Source of the DNA: Chloroflexota bacterium
Lineage (GTDB): Bacteria > Chloroflexota > Limnocylindria > Limnocylindrales > CSP1-4
Length of the DNA stretch: 26,446 bases
NCBI GenBank assembly: GCA_025935655.1
Contig: JAICUV010000013.1
Span: 1 to 26,446 of the forward strand
Reading direction: 5' to 3'
Part shown: positions 8,441 through 15,223 of the stretch, one piece after another
How the letters are laid out: every line of letters starts with the position of its first letter
Position numbering within the stretch: the first letter of the stretch is position 1
Made by a program: the position numbers and the translations under genes
Notes under the pieces: model-generated
Database searches by the model: none
What the model was told of the DNA's origin: nothing
The model's input: only the letters and a program-made list of their open reading frames with translations

Positions 8441-8556
8441 TTCGTGCCCGACGCTACGGCCCTGCGCCGTGGGGGTTCCGCGGATCGTGGGTCCGTGCCT
8501 TCGTGCTTCCCAGCTCCGCCTCGGGGCTCGGCGTCGCAGCGCGCGCGCCGTCGTGC

Positions 8557-8601
8557 CTGCCCGGTCCGGGGCTGCCCGATCCGCGCCTGCCCCGCATCGC
8601 C
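8557..8601. repeat. Degenerate 15-nt tandem repeat, three units
   Basis: Three successive 15-mers start with CTGCCC: CTGCCCGGTCCGGGG (8557-8571), CTGCCCGATCCGCGC (8572-8586) and CTGCCCCGCATCGCC (8587-8601). The first two agree at 12 of 15 positions. They lie in non-coding DNA between the response-regulator terminator and the HTH gene. A pentapeptide-like pattern appears in one frame, but no supported gene covers it. Confidence 0.5.
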
Positions 8602-8648
8602 CAGCGCCCCCTCTGGGTCGCCCCGCGTTCCACGGAGCGGCGATTTCC

Positions 8649-8759
8649 CCAGGTGGATCGGCCCGTGATCCAACTGGCGCCATTTGCTCCCGCTGGAACG
8701 CCGGGCGATCCAACTGGCGGCTCCAGCCGACGCGTGGAACGCCGGGCGATCCAAGTGGC
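8649..8759. repeat. Three-copy, ~41-nt-period hairpin-forming repeat
   Basis: A 25-nt unit occurs at 8694-8718 and 8735-8759 with one mismatch (core CGCCGGGCGATCCAA), and a diverged copy (20 of 25 identical) at 8654-8678. Starts are 40 and 41 nt apart with unlike spacers of 15 and 16 nt. Each unit can fold: TGGAACG pairs with CGATCCA except at one position, and the first copy sits in a larger imperfect palindrome (8649-8659 with 8667-8677, 10 of 11 pairs, 7-nt loop). An inverted piece, GCGTTCCACG, lies at 8625-8634. The stretch 8441-8902 otherwise shows no gene I can support. This looks like a REP-like element or an array of protein-binding sites; the HTH gene starts 144 nt downstream. Confidence 0.7.
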
Positions 8760-8902
8760 CACGCGCGTGCGAAGACTCGCCGCGTGCCAGGGGCCGCGCG
8801 GGCGACGGGCGCCACGATCCCATGCCATGGGCGCGCACCACCGGCCGCGCGTGCCCACGCCCAGATAAGTCGCAGGTGAGTGGCGATCGTCACCATGCCG
8901 CC

Positions 8903-9556
8903 ATGCCCAGACGACATCGCGCCGAGATCGACGGCGAGCGGCTCGCCAGGAAGCTGACCGCCTCGCTCGGCGAGGAGATCCGTGTCGCGCGCACGAGCGC
9001 CGGGCTCGCGCAGCGTGACGCGGCAAGCGCCGCGGGGATGTCGCACAGCCAGTTCGGTCGCATCGAGCGCGGACTGCTGCCGCGCCTGACGTTCGATCAG
9101 GCATGCCGCGCCGGCACGGCGGTCGGGCTCCGCTACGCCGGACGGATGTACCCGGGCGGGGACCCGGTTCGGGACGCGGCGCAGCTTCGGCTGCTCGAGC
9201 GGTTCATCGCCATCCTCCCGCCGCTCGCTCGGGTGGACCGCGAGGTACCGCTCCCGATCCCCGGTGACCGACGCGCGTGGGACGCGCTCATCGCCCTGGG
9301 CGGTCGCCGCGCCGGGTGCGAGGCGGAGACGTGGCTGGGCGACGTCCAGGCGCTCGAGCGCAAGCTCGCTCTCAAGCTGCGGGACGGGGCCGTGGATGTG
9401 CTCCTGCTGGTGCTCTCGGACACGGTCCACAACCGCGAGGCGCTGGACCACGCTCGTGCCGCGCTCCGGCCGCTGCTGCCGCTCGACAACGTCCAGGTTC
9501 GCCGCGCGCTACGCGACAGCCGCCTCCCCACGACCAGCGGCGTGGTGCTCGTCTGA
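8903..9556 (+). CDS. XRE-type helix-turn-helix protein with uncharacterised C-terminal domain
   Basis: This 217-aa protein has an N-terminal XRE/Cro-like helix-turn-helix at about 22-62 (EEIRVARTSAGLAQRDAASA, then GMSHSQFGRIERG), so it probably binds DNA. The remaining 140 residues form an alpha/beta domain I cannot name. Its ordered charged motif (PIPGDRRAWDAL; CEAETWLGDVQALERKLALK; VLLLVLSDTVHNREAL) looks like a conserved family and faintly recalls restriction-endonuclease-like folds; that is inference. I prefer ATG 8903: CACCAT ends 6 nt upstream, a weaker version of the leaderless pattern elsewhere here. A GTG at 8876 is an alternative. Longer in-frame starts (8684) would run through the upstream repeats. 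It stands alone and may act on those repeats. Confidence 0.8.
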   Translation: MPRRHRAEIDGERLARKLTASLGEEIRVARTSAGLAQRDAASAAGMSHSQFGRIERGLLPRLTFDQACRAGTAVGLRYAGRMYPGGDPVRDAAQLRLLERFIAILPPLARVDREVPLPIPGDRRAWDALIALGGRRAGCEAETWLGDVQALERKLALKLRDGAVDVLLLVLSDTVHNREALDHARAALRPLLPLDNVQVRRALRDSRLPTTSGVVLV

Positions 9557-9591
9557 CATGACCTCGGCGCGCGCAGGCATCCGCGACCCGC

Positions 9592-9597
9592 TACCGT
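9592..9597 (+). promoter_or_regulatory. TANNNT -10 box for leaderless pncA
   Basis: TACCGT ends exactly 6 nt before the ATG at 9604, placing the expected transcription start on the start codon. No ribosome binding site precedes the ATG, which supports leaderless translation. No recognisable -35 box is seen. Confidence 0.55.
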
Positions 9598-9603
9598 GTG
9601 CGA

Positions 9604-10206
9604 ATGCTCCGTTACCGACCCGGCGTCGCGCTCATCGTCGTGGACGTCCAGAACGACTTCGCGGACCCCGCGGGCGGCCTCAGCGTCGCCGGCGGCGAGG
9701 CCGTGATCCCGGTCATCAACCACGAGATCCAGCTCGCGCGCGCCAACGGCAGCGTCGTCGTGTGCACCCAGGACTGGCACCCGGAGCACACGCCGCACTT
9801 CGCCAAGGACGGCGGGATCTGGCCGGACCACTGCATCGCGGGCACGTGGGGCGCGGAGCTCCACCCGGCGCTCGAGGCCGGCGACGCCCCCGTCGTGCGC
9901 AAGGGCGCGAACGGCGAGGACGGCTACTCCGGGTTCACGATGCGCGATCCCGCCACGGGCGAGACGATCCCGACCCCGCTCGACGCGCTGCTCCGCGGGC
10001 AGGGCGTGGACGAGGTCGTCGTCACCGGGCTCGCGACGGACTACTGCGTCAAGGCGACGGCCCTCGACGCGATCGCGCTCGGCTACCGGACGACGCTGCT
10101 GGGCGACGGGGCCGCGGCCGTGAACCTCCAGGCGGGCGACGGGCAGGCCGCCATCGACGAGATGGCCGCGGCCGGCTGCGTCATCGCCAGCTCGAGGATG
10201 CGCTGA
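9604..10206 (+). CDS. pncA: Nicotinamidase (isochorismatase-like hydrolase)
   Basis: This enzyme hydrolyses nicotinamide to nicotinate for NAD salvage, in the cytosol. It has 200 aa, normal for PncA. The catalytic triad is visible: D14 (IVVDVQNDF), K100 (VVRKG) and C148 (TDYCVKATA). The metal-binding set is D57 and H59 (TQDWHPEH), H65 (TPHF) and H76 (WPDHC); these separate nicotinamidase from other isochorismatase-fold enzymes. I chose ATG 9604 over the GTG at 9598 because of the TACCGT box exactly 6 nt before it. It heads a tight trio: the SRPBCC gene starts 5 nt after its stop and the exonuclease 1 nt after that. Confidence 0.94.
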   Translation: MLRYRPGVALIVVDVQNDFADPAGGLSVAGGEAVIPVINHEIQLARANGSVVVCTQDWHPEHTPHFAKDGGIWPDHCIAGTWGAELHPALEAGDAPVVRKGANGEDGYSGFTMRDPATGETIPTPLDALLRGQGVDEVVVTGLATDYCVKATALDAIALGYRTTLLGDGAAAVNLQAGDGQAAIDEMAAAGCVIASSRMR

Positions 10207-10211
10207 CCGCC

Positions 10212-10757
10212 GTGCTCCGCCGGGTGCTCGCGCTCGCGCTGCTCCTGGCGCCGGTCGTCGCGGTCGCCACTGACCGGTTGCTGGCCGCCCGACGTGGCCC
10301 CAACCCGCGCCGCTCCATGTCGATGCTGGAGGTGATCGACGCCCCCATCGAGGCGGCGTGGTCCGTCCTCGCGGACATCCCGCGCCAGCCGGAGTGGATG
10401 CGCGAGATGAAGAAGGTCGCAATCACGACGCCCGGACCCGTGGGCGTGGGGACGCGCGGCGAGGCGACGGTGCGGATCCTGGGCATCGGCGTGAGCGACC
10501 CGGTCGAGATCACGGAGTTCGAGCGCCCCACCCGGTTCGCGATCCGTCACGAGGGCCTGTTCACCGGCGGCGGCGTGATCACGCTCGATGCCGGCGCGGA
10601 CGGGACGACGACGATCGTCCGCTGGACGGAGACGCTCGTGCCGCCCCTCCTCCCCGAGATTGGCGCGCTCGTCCAGGCGCCGGTCCTCCAGGCGATCTTC
10701 CAGGACGATCTCCACCGCTTCAAGCGGCTCGTCGAGACCGGCTCGGCGGACGGCTGA
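10212..10757 (+). CDS. SRPBCC (START/polyketide-cyclase-like) protein with N-terminal membrane helix
   Basis: This 181-residue protein begins with a hydrophobic helix (VLALALLLAPVVAVATDRLL, about 5-24) and a basic stretch, so it is probably membrane-anchored or exported. A SRPBCC fold follows: MLEVIDAPIEAAWSVLADIP, then WMREMKKVAITTPGPVG, VEITEFERPTRFAIRHEG, TIVRWTETLVPPLL, and a long C-terminal helix (LQAIFQDDLHRFKRLVE). This fold binds hydrophobic ligands in a cavity; the ligand is unknown. GTG 10212 is 5 nt downstream of pncA, and the exonuclease GTG follows its TGA by one base, so the three genes are one transcription unit. I see no functional link between this protein and NAD salvage. 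Confidence 0.85.
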   Translation: MLRRVLALALLLAPVVAVATDRLLAARRGPNPRRSMSMLEVIDAPIEAAWSVLADIPRQPEWMREMKKVAITTPGPVGVGTRGEATVRILGIGVSDPVEITEFERPTRFAIRHEGLFTGGGVITLDAGADGTTTIVRWTETLVPPLLPEIGALVQAPVLQAIFQDDLHRFKRLVETGSADG

Positions 10758-10758
10758 C

Positions 10759-11655
10759 GTGGAGCTCCACCTCGTCGACGCCACGTACGAGCTCTTCCGG
10801 GCGCACTTCTCGCCCCGCCCGCCGGTGCTCGGACGCGATGGCATCGTCCTCAGCGGCGTCTCGGGGATCGTGGAGCAGCTGCTGTACCTGCTGCGCGAGC
10901 AGGGGGGCACCCACGTCGCGTGCGCGCACGACCGCACCATCCGCTCGTTCCGCAACGAGCTCTACCCCGGCTACAAGACCGAGGCCGGCATGGACCCGCT
11001 GCTGCTCGCCCAGTTCCCGATCGCCGAGCAGGCGATCGAGGCGCTCGGACTGACCCTGTGGGCGATGGTCGAGTTCGAGGCGGACGACGCGATCGCGGCC
11101 GCCGCCGAGCGGTTCGCGGCCGACCCCCGCGTCGAGCGGATCCTCATCTGCACGCCGGACAAGGACATGGCGCAGTGCGTGCGCGACGCCCGGGTCGTGC
11201 TGTGGGACCGGCGCCGCGACACGATCTACGACGAGGACGGCGTGCGCACGAAGTGGGGCGTCGACCCGTCGAGCGTCGCGGACCGCCTGGCGCTCGTGGG
11301 CGACGCCGCCGACGGCTTCCCGGGGCTCCCCGGCTGGGGCGACAAGAGCGCGTCCGCGGTGCTCGCTCGATACGGGACGCTCGAGGCGATCCCGCCCAAC
11401 GGCGCGGACTGGGACGTGCCCGGCCTGCGCAACCCGGTCGGGCTGGCGGCCACGCTGCGCGACCAGATGGCCGACGCGCTCCTGTTCCGCGACCTCGCCC
11501 GCCTGCGCACGACCGCGGACGGCGTCGAGATCCCCCAGCAGGACGTCGACGAGCTCAAGTGGCACGGCGCCGACCGGGCGACGTGGGAGGCATTCTGCGA
11601 CGAGTGGGGCCTCGACCGGCTGCGCGCCCGTCCGCACCGCTGGCGCGAGGGCTGA
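10759..11655 (+). CDS. Stand-alone 5'-3' exonuclease / flap endonuclease (PolI N-terminal-domain type)
   Basis: This 298-aa metal-dependent nuclease is related to the 5' nuclease domain of DNA polymerase I and to FEN/ExoIX. Acidic metal ligands are visible in order: D7 (HLVDATYELFRAHF), D109-D110 (FEADDAIAAA), D134 and D136 (TPDKDMAQ), and D182 and D185 (LVGDAADGFPGLPGWGDKSA), the last opening the helix-3-turn-helix DNA-binding region. No polymerase domain follows. Expected role: removing RNA primers and flaps, or repair. The usual DG at the N-terminal metal site is DA here. GTG 10759 starts one base after the SRPBCC stop. The last residues (RARPHRWREG) run into the tandem-repeat gap. Confidence 0.9.
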   Translation: MELHLVDATYELFRAHFSPRPPVLGRDGIVLSGVSGIVEQLLYLLREQGGTHVACAHDRTIRSFRNELYPGYKTEAGMDPLLLAQFPIAEQAIEALGLTLWAMVEFEADDAIAAAAERFAADPRVERILICTPDKDMAQCVRDARVVLWDRRRDTIYDEDGVRTKWGVDPSSVADRLALVGDAADGFPGLPGWGDKSASAVLARYGTLEAIPPNGADWDVPGLRNPVGLAATLRDQMADALLFRDLARLRTTADGVEIPQQDVDELKWHGADRATWEAFCDEWGLDRLRARPHRWREG

Positions 11656-11665
11656 CACCGGGGAC

Positions 11666-11740
11666 GCGAAGACCGCCGGCGCGAAGACCCGTCCGCGCGA
11701 AGACCCGTCCGCGCGACGCCCCAGCGCGAAGCCCGCCGGC
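11666..11740. repeat. GCGAAG-type minisatellite between convergent genes
   Basis: Five head-to-tail units of 13-16 nt: 11666-11680, 11681-11696, 11697-11712, 11713-11725 and 11726-11740. Units two and three are identical (GCGAAGACCCGTCCGC); all start with GCGA, and units one and five end in GCCGGC. They fill nearly all of the 87-nt gap between the exonuclease stop and the end of the convergent phosphatase gene. No terminator hairpin with a T-tract is seen, so the array may take that role. Confidence 0.8.
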
Positions 11741-11742
11741 GA

Positions 11743-12621
11743 TCAGCCCTTGCGCGGCTCCCCGGACAGCTGCAGCAGCTCGGCGTGGTGGGCGGGGGCC
11801 GCGGCGCACACCCCGAAGGCGCGCGTCGCCTTGGCGACGTCGAACCACGCCCCGCCGGCCGTGTCGGTGACGATCGCGCCCGCCCGCTCCGCGATGAGCC
11901 CTGCCGCCGCGACGTCCCACGCGGACATGCCGCCCGACTGGACGAAGGCGTCGAAGCGGCCGTTGGCGACGTAGGCCATCGCCAGCGCGGACGAGCCCAT
12001 CGTGCGCGACACGCGGGTCGCCCTGCGGACGGCGCTGACGCGCGAGGCAACCGCCCGTCCGCCGAGCGCGAGGTGCACGACCCAGTCCTTGAGCTCCTCC
12101 TTCGTGGACGCCCGGATGGCCACGGTCCCCCGCCCCGGCGCGGACAGCCACGCGCCGCCGTCCGCGACCGCGGAGAACGTCTCGCCGCGCATCGGGTCGT
12201 GGATCGCGCCCGCGGCCGGGCGCCCGTCCACGATGAGGCCGACCGAGCAGCAGAAGTACGGGATCCCGTTGGCGTAGTTCACCGTCCCGTCGAGCGGGTC
12301 CACGATCCACGTGCGACCGCTCGAGAGCGACCGCGCGACGTCGTCGCCGGACCCGCCGCCCTTGTGCTCGCCCGACTCCTCGGCGAGGATCCCGTCGCCC
12401 GGGAACCGGGCGCGGATGGCGCCCAGCACCAGCTCCTCGCACAGGTGGTCGACCTCCGTCACGACGTCCTTCGCGGACTTGAACTCGATCGACTCGACTC
12501 GCTCGTAGCGCTCGAGCTGGATCCGCCCGGCCTCCTCAGCGATGGCCCGCGCGAACTCGACATCCTGGGCGAAGCGGCTCGAGCGGTGCGCCCCCGACGC
12601 GTCGTCCGCGATCGCGCTCAC
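11743..12621 (-). CDS. Inositol monophosphatase family protein
   Basis: This 292-aa Mg-dependent phosphatase belongs to the IMPase/FBPase/CysQ superfamily. Metal and phosphate motifs are GDGILAEESGE (75-85), WIVDPLDGTVNYANGIPYF (105-123) and SAWDVAAAGLIAERAG near the C-terminus. These favour inositol-1-phosphatase or a related sugar phosphatase such as histidinol-phosphatase; the sequence does not decide between them. The GTG start overlaps the TGA of the upstream zinc-ribbon gene as GTGA, so it is translationally coupled as the last gene of a three-gene minus-strand unit. The C-terminus (LLQLSGEPRKG) ends beside the minisatellite. Confidence 0.92.
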   Translation of the reverse strand: MSAIADDASGAHRSSRFAQDVEFARAIAEEAGRIQLERYERVESIEFKSAKDVVTEVDHLCEELVLGAIRARFPGDGILAEESGEHKGGGSGDDVARSLSSGRTWIVDPLDGTVNYANGIPYFCCSVGLIVDGRPAAGAIHDPMRGETFSAVADGGAWLSAPGRGTVAIRASTKEELKDWVVHLALGGRAVASRVSAVRRATRVSRTMGSSALAMAYVANGRFDAFVQSGGMSAWDVAAAGLIAERAGAIVTDTAGGAWFDVAKATRAFGVCAAAPAHHAELLQLSGEPRKG

Positions 12622-13097
12622 GTGTCGCAGTCGACGCTGAGCGGCTTGACCGTCGTCCCGAGCGTCGTGATGACCGTCGAGAAGGTCACGCTGGCCCCGG
12701 GCTCGATGATCGGGCTGGTGACGAACGCGGTCTCGGGCCCGATGCCCGCGATCTGCGGATCGCCCACCCGGCAGGTCGTCGAGCCGGCGCTCGAGCCCTC
12801 GTTGGTGACCGTGATCGACACCACCAGGCCGGCCGGGTCGGCGGCGACGCTCGCGATGGTCCCCGAGAACGGGCCCACGCCGGTGACGGCGATCCGCGCG
12901 ACGATGGCGAGCAGGACGACGGCGAGGATGATCCCGGCGAACACGGTGGCGTGCGCCTGCGACGGCGACGGCTGCTTGAGGCCCAGCGGGTTGCACCGCT
13001 CGCACATCGCCTGCGAGACGGGGATCCGGGCGCCGCACCGGACGCAGCCGTGGAGCGGCTCCTCGGCGGCGGGCAGGACGGAGGGCGACGGGGTCAT
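12618..13097 (-). CDS. Zinc-ribbon single-pass membrane protein with exported beta-rich domain
   Basis: This 159-aa protein has three parts. Residues 18-35 carry a CxxC...CxxC zinc ribbon (C18, C21, C32, C35; CVRCGARIP and MCERCNPLGL). Residues of about 48-70 form a membrane helix (ATVFAGIILAVVLLAIVARI). The rest is a Thr/Val/Gly-rich domain with strands (AGLVVSITVTNEGSSAGSTT, FVTSPIIEPGASVTFSTVI) resembling FxLYD or Ig-like extracytoplasmic folds. The layout puts the ribbon in the cytoplasm and the beta domain outside. ATG 13097 is 43 nt after the MTA-phosphorylase stop, and the gene overlaps the phosphatase by 4 nt. I do not recognise a named function. Confidence 0.8.
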   Translation of the reverse strand: MTPSPSVLPAAEEPLHGCVRCGARIPVSQAMCERCNPLGLKQPSPSQAHATVFAGIILAVVLLAIVARIAVTGVGPFSGTIASVAADPAGLVVSITVTNEGSSAGSTTCRVGDPQIAGIGPETAFVTSPIIEPGASVTFSTVITTLGTTVKPLSVDCDT

Positions 13098-13140
13098 CGG
13101 GCCATCGGGTTCACGGGGGACGCGGGGTCGGATCGCACGA

Positions 13141-13989
13141 CTAGAGGCCGGTCTCGAAGATGCGGATGTCCGCCGGGCCCGACGCGTGGCCGTCGCCCCG
13201 CGTGTAGCGCAGCGACTCCTGCGCGCCGAGCGTGTCGAGGTCGGCCGGGAACCGCCCGACCATGTCCAGGACCACGGCGCGGATGCGCTCGGCATTCTGC
13301 TCGAACACCGCCAGCACGTCGTGGGCGGTCACTGCCTCGGTGCCCTCCAGGACGCCGGCGTCGTAGTCCGTGATCAGCGCGATGTTGACGACGGCCATGC
13401 CCAGCTCCCGGCACAGGTACGCCTCGGGGTACTGGGTCATGTTGATGACCTCCCAGCCGGCGTCGGAGAACCACTTCGACTCCGACTTGGTCGAGAAGCG
13501 CGGGCCCTGGATGACCACCACGGTCCCGCCATCGTGGACCGTGATCCCGTGCTCCCGGATCACCTCGAGGGCGATCCCGCGCAGGACCGGGTCGTAGATC
13601 TCGGCGGAGCTGACGTGCGAGACGATGGGGCCGTCGAAGAACGTGTCGGCCCGGCCGCTGGTCCGATCCACGAACTGGTCGGAGACGACGAAGTGGCCCG
13701 GCTCCACGTGGAGCTGGAGCGACCCCGCGGCGCACGGCGAGATCACCGCCTTGACTCCGAGCGAGCGCATCGCCCACACGTTCGCCCGGTAGTTGACCTT
13801 GTGCGGCGGGATCGTGTGCCGCCGGCCGTGACGCGGCATGAACGCGACACGCCGGCCCGCGACCGCTGCCAGGAACACGCTGTCCGACGGCGCGCCGTAG
13901 GGGGTGTCGATCTTCGCCTCGCGGACGTCGTCAAGCAGCGAGTAGAAGCCCGAGCCACCGAAGATCCCGATCTCTGCCAGGTCCGCCAA
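13141..13989 (-). CDS. mtnP: S-methyl-5'-thioadenosine phosphorylase
   Basis: This enzyme phosphorolyses methylthioadenosine to adenine and methylthioribose-1-phosphate, starting methionine salvage. The protein has 282 aa from the chosen start. Nucleoside-phosphorylase family 2 motifs: IGIFGGSGFYSL, PRHGRRHTIPPHKVNYRANV, SPCAAGSLQ, VIQGPRFSTKSESKWF, and the substrate-deciding NMTQYPEA and LITDYDAG, where the Asp of TDYD indicates 6-aminopurine specificity. I chose TTG 13989 because GGGAGG (minus strand, 13999-14004) lies 9 nt upstream and the family usually starts close to AEIGI. An ATG at 14031 would add 14 residues and remains possible. It heads the minus-strand unit with the zinc-ribbon and phosphatase genes. 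Confidence 0.93.
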   Translation of the reverse strand: MADLAEIGIFGGSGFYSLLDDVREAKIDTPYGAPSDSVFLAAVAGRRVAFMPRHGRRHTIPPHKVNYRANVWAMRSLGVKAVISPCAAGSLQLHVEPGHFVVSDQFVDRTSGRADTFFDGPIVSHVSSAEIYDPVLRGIALEVIREHGITVHDGGTVVVIQGPRFSTKSESKWFSDAGWEVINMTQYPEAYLCRELGMAVVNIALITDYDAGVLEGTEAVTAHDVLAVFEQNAERIRAVVLDMVGRFPADLDTLGAQESLRYTRGDGHASGPADIRIFETGL

Positions 13990-14045
13990 CGCGCAACGCC
14001 TCCCGTGTGTGGTGAGCGAGCATTCTCGCACGGGTCCCGCGGCGC

Positions 14046-14051
14046 TAGGAT
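14046..14051 (+). promoter_or_regulatory. TANNNT -10 box for leaderless DUF1684 gene
   Basis: TAGGAT ends 6 nt before the ATG at 14058, so transcription is expected to begin at the start codon. It lies in the 68-nt divergent gap shared with the MTA-phosphorylase gene. Confidence 0.55.
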
Positions 14052-14057
14052 CGGGCG

Positions 14058-14744
14058 ATGATCGATCACGGGAACCCGGTCGCGGCCGACCGCGCGTGGC
14101 TCGCCGACTGGCGCCGCCGCGTGGCGGAGCTGTACGCGGAGGTCCGCGCCGTCGCCGCGGCCGACCCCGCCGCCGCGTGGGACACCTGGCGCCGGGAACG
14201 CGAGGCCCTGTACCGGGCGCACCCGCAGTCGCCGGTGCCCGCCAGCGAGCGCGATGCCTTCCACGCGCGCCACTGGCCGTACGACGACCGCCTCCGCTGG
14301 TCCGTCCCGGTGGAGCCGCCCGAGGCCGTCGCGACGACGGCGCCCGCGGCCGGAACCTTCGGCGGGCTCGCGATCGTCCCCGTCGAGCTCCCCAACAGCG
14401 GCGCCGAGTCGCCGGCCTTCGACCGGGTGGGCAGCGTGCGGCTCGGGCTGCCGGGCGGCGAGGCGCCGCTCCCGCTGTACTGGATGCGCGGCTACGCCGG
14501 CGGCCTGTTCCTCCCGTTCCTGGACGCCACCAACGGCGACGAGACCTACGGCGCCGGGCGGTACCTGCTGGACACGGCGAAGAGCGCCGACCTCGGCGGG
14601 GACGCGGCCGCGGGCACGCTGATCGTCGACGCCAACTTCGCGTTCCAGCCCTCGTGTGCGTTCGATCCGCGATGGGCGTGCCCGCTCGCGGGCCCGGAGA
14701 GCCGCGTCGGTGCGCGCGTCGAGGCGGGCGAACGGCTGCGCTGA
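14058..14744 (+). CDS. DUF1684 family protein
   Basis: This 228-aa protein shows the hallmarks of DUF1684: a helical N-terminus rich in Trp and Arg (WRREREALYRAHPQSPV), a middle beta-rich part, then ATNGDETYGAGRYLLDT, TLIVDANFAFQPSCAFDPRW and ACPLAGPESRVGARVEAGER. The Cys pair in PSC and WAC and the final AGE are typical of the family. The biochemical function is unknown as far as I can tell. It is the first plus-strand gene of the stretch leading into the F420 genes, with a TAGGAT box 6 nt before its ATG and no ribosome binding site. A separate promoter box before the next gene means it need not be part of the F420 operon. Confidence 0.85.
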   Translation: MIDHGNPVAADRAWLADWRRRVAELYAEVRAVAAADPAAAWDTWRREREALYRAHPQSPVPASERDAFHARHWPYDDRLRWSVPVEPPEAVATTAPAAGTFGGLAIVPVELPNSGAESPAFDRVGSVRLGLPGGEAPLPLYWMRGYAGGLFLPFLDATNGDETYGAGRYLLDTAKSADLGGDAAAGTLIVDANFAFQPSCAFDPRWACPLAGPESRVGARVEAGERLR

Positions 14745-14776
14745 CGGGTCAGGCCGGCGCCCGCCCCTACCCCGGC

Positions 14777-14782
14777 TACCAT
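14777..14782 (+). promoter_or_regulatory. TANNNT -10 box for the PPOX gene
   Basis: TACCAT ends 6 nt before ATG 14789. An out-of-frame ATG overlaps the box itself at 14781. The arrangement matches the other leaderless candidates. Confidence 0.55.
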
Positions 14783-14788
14783 GGGTCC

Positions 14789-15220
14789 ATGCCCAGCGAT
14801 CCCCCGTCCCTGACCCCGCGCCAGCGTGCCTTCCTGCAGCAGCCGCTCGCCGCGTCCGTGGCGTCCGTGGACGCCGCGGGGACGCCGTCCCAGGCGGTCG
14901 CCTGGTACGACCTCACGGACGATGACCGGATCCTCCTGAACTCGAACACGGGCCGCCGCTGGTGCACGAACCTGACGGCCGACCCGCGCGTCGCGCTCTC
15001 GGTCATCGACCCCGCGGACCCGTACCGCTGGCTCGGGATCTCGGGCGTCGTGGACGAGGTGATCACGGACGTCGCCCGCTCGCGGGAGGACATCGTCGCG
15101 CTCGCTCACCGGTATCACCCCGAAGGTCCCACCGCCTCGTCCGTCGCCACGTTCCGCAGCCAGCCGCGCGTGACGTTCCTCGTCCGCATCACCGCCATCC
15201 ACGACCACCTCGAGGACTGA
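14789..15220 (+). CDS. PPOX-class flavin/F420-dependent oxidoreductase
   Basis: This 143-aa protein has the split-barrel fold of the pyridoxamine-5'-phosphate-oxidase-like (Rv1155-type) group, many of which bind F420. Visible segments: LTPRQRAFLQQPLAASVASV, GTPSQAVAWYDLTDDDRILL, TGRRWCTNLTADPRVALSVID, YRWLGISGVVDEV and the C-terminal strand PRVTFLVRITAIHDHLE. Its place directly before an LLM enzyme and cofD favours F420 rather than FMN, but the substrate is unknown. Its stop is 3 nt before the next ATG, so the two are co-translated. The start at 14789 is supported by the promoter box exactly 6 nt upstream. Confidence 0.86.
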   Translation: MPSDPPSLTPRQRAFLQQPLAASVASVDAAGTPSQAVAWYDLTDDDRILLNSNTGRRWCTNLTADPRVALSVIDPADPYRWLGISGVVDEVITDVARSREDIVALAHRYHPEGPTASSVATFRSQPRVTFLVRITAIHDHLED

Positions 15221-15223
15221 CCC

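Noticed and set aside
8649..8759. CRISPR array
   Set aside because: Only three imperfect units, spacers of 15-16 nt, repeats that differ internally, and no cas gene in the window.
8684..8902. A start for the HTH gene at ATG 8684
   Set aside because: The added 73 residues would be encoded by the hairpin repeats and are low-complexity; ATG 8903 begins just before the conserved HTH.
9264..10211. A longer SRPBCC protein reaching back through pncA
   Set aside because: The N-terminal part is an Arg-rich shadow of pncA; the membrane helix starts right after GTG 10212.
11743..13038. One 431-residue protein joining the phosphatase with upstream sequence
   Set aside because: The extra N-terminal part is a frame shadow of the zinc-ribbon gene; the GTGA overlap at 12618-12621 marks the true boundary.
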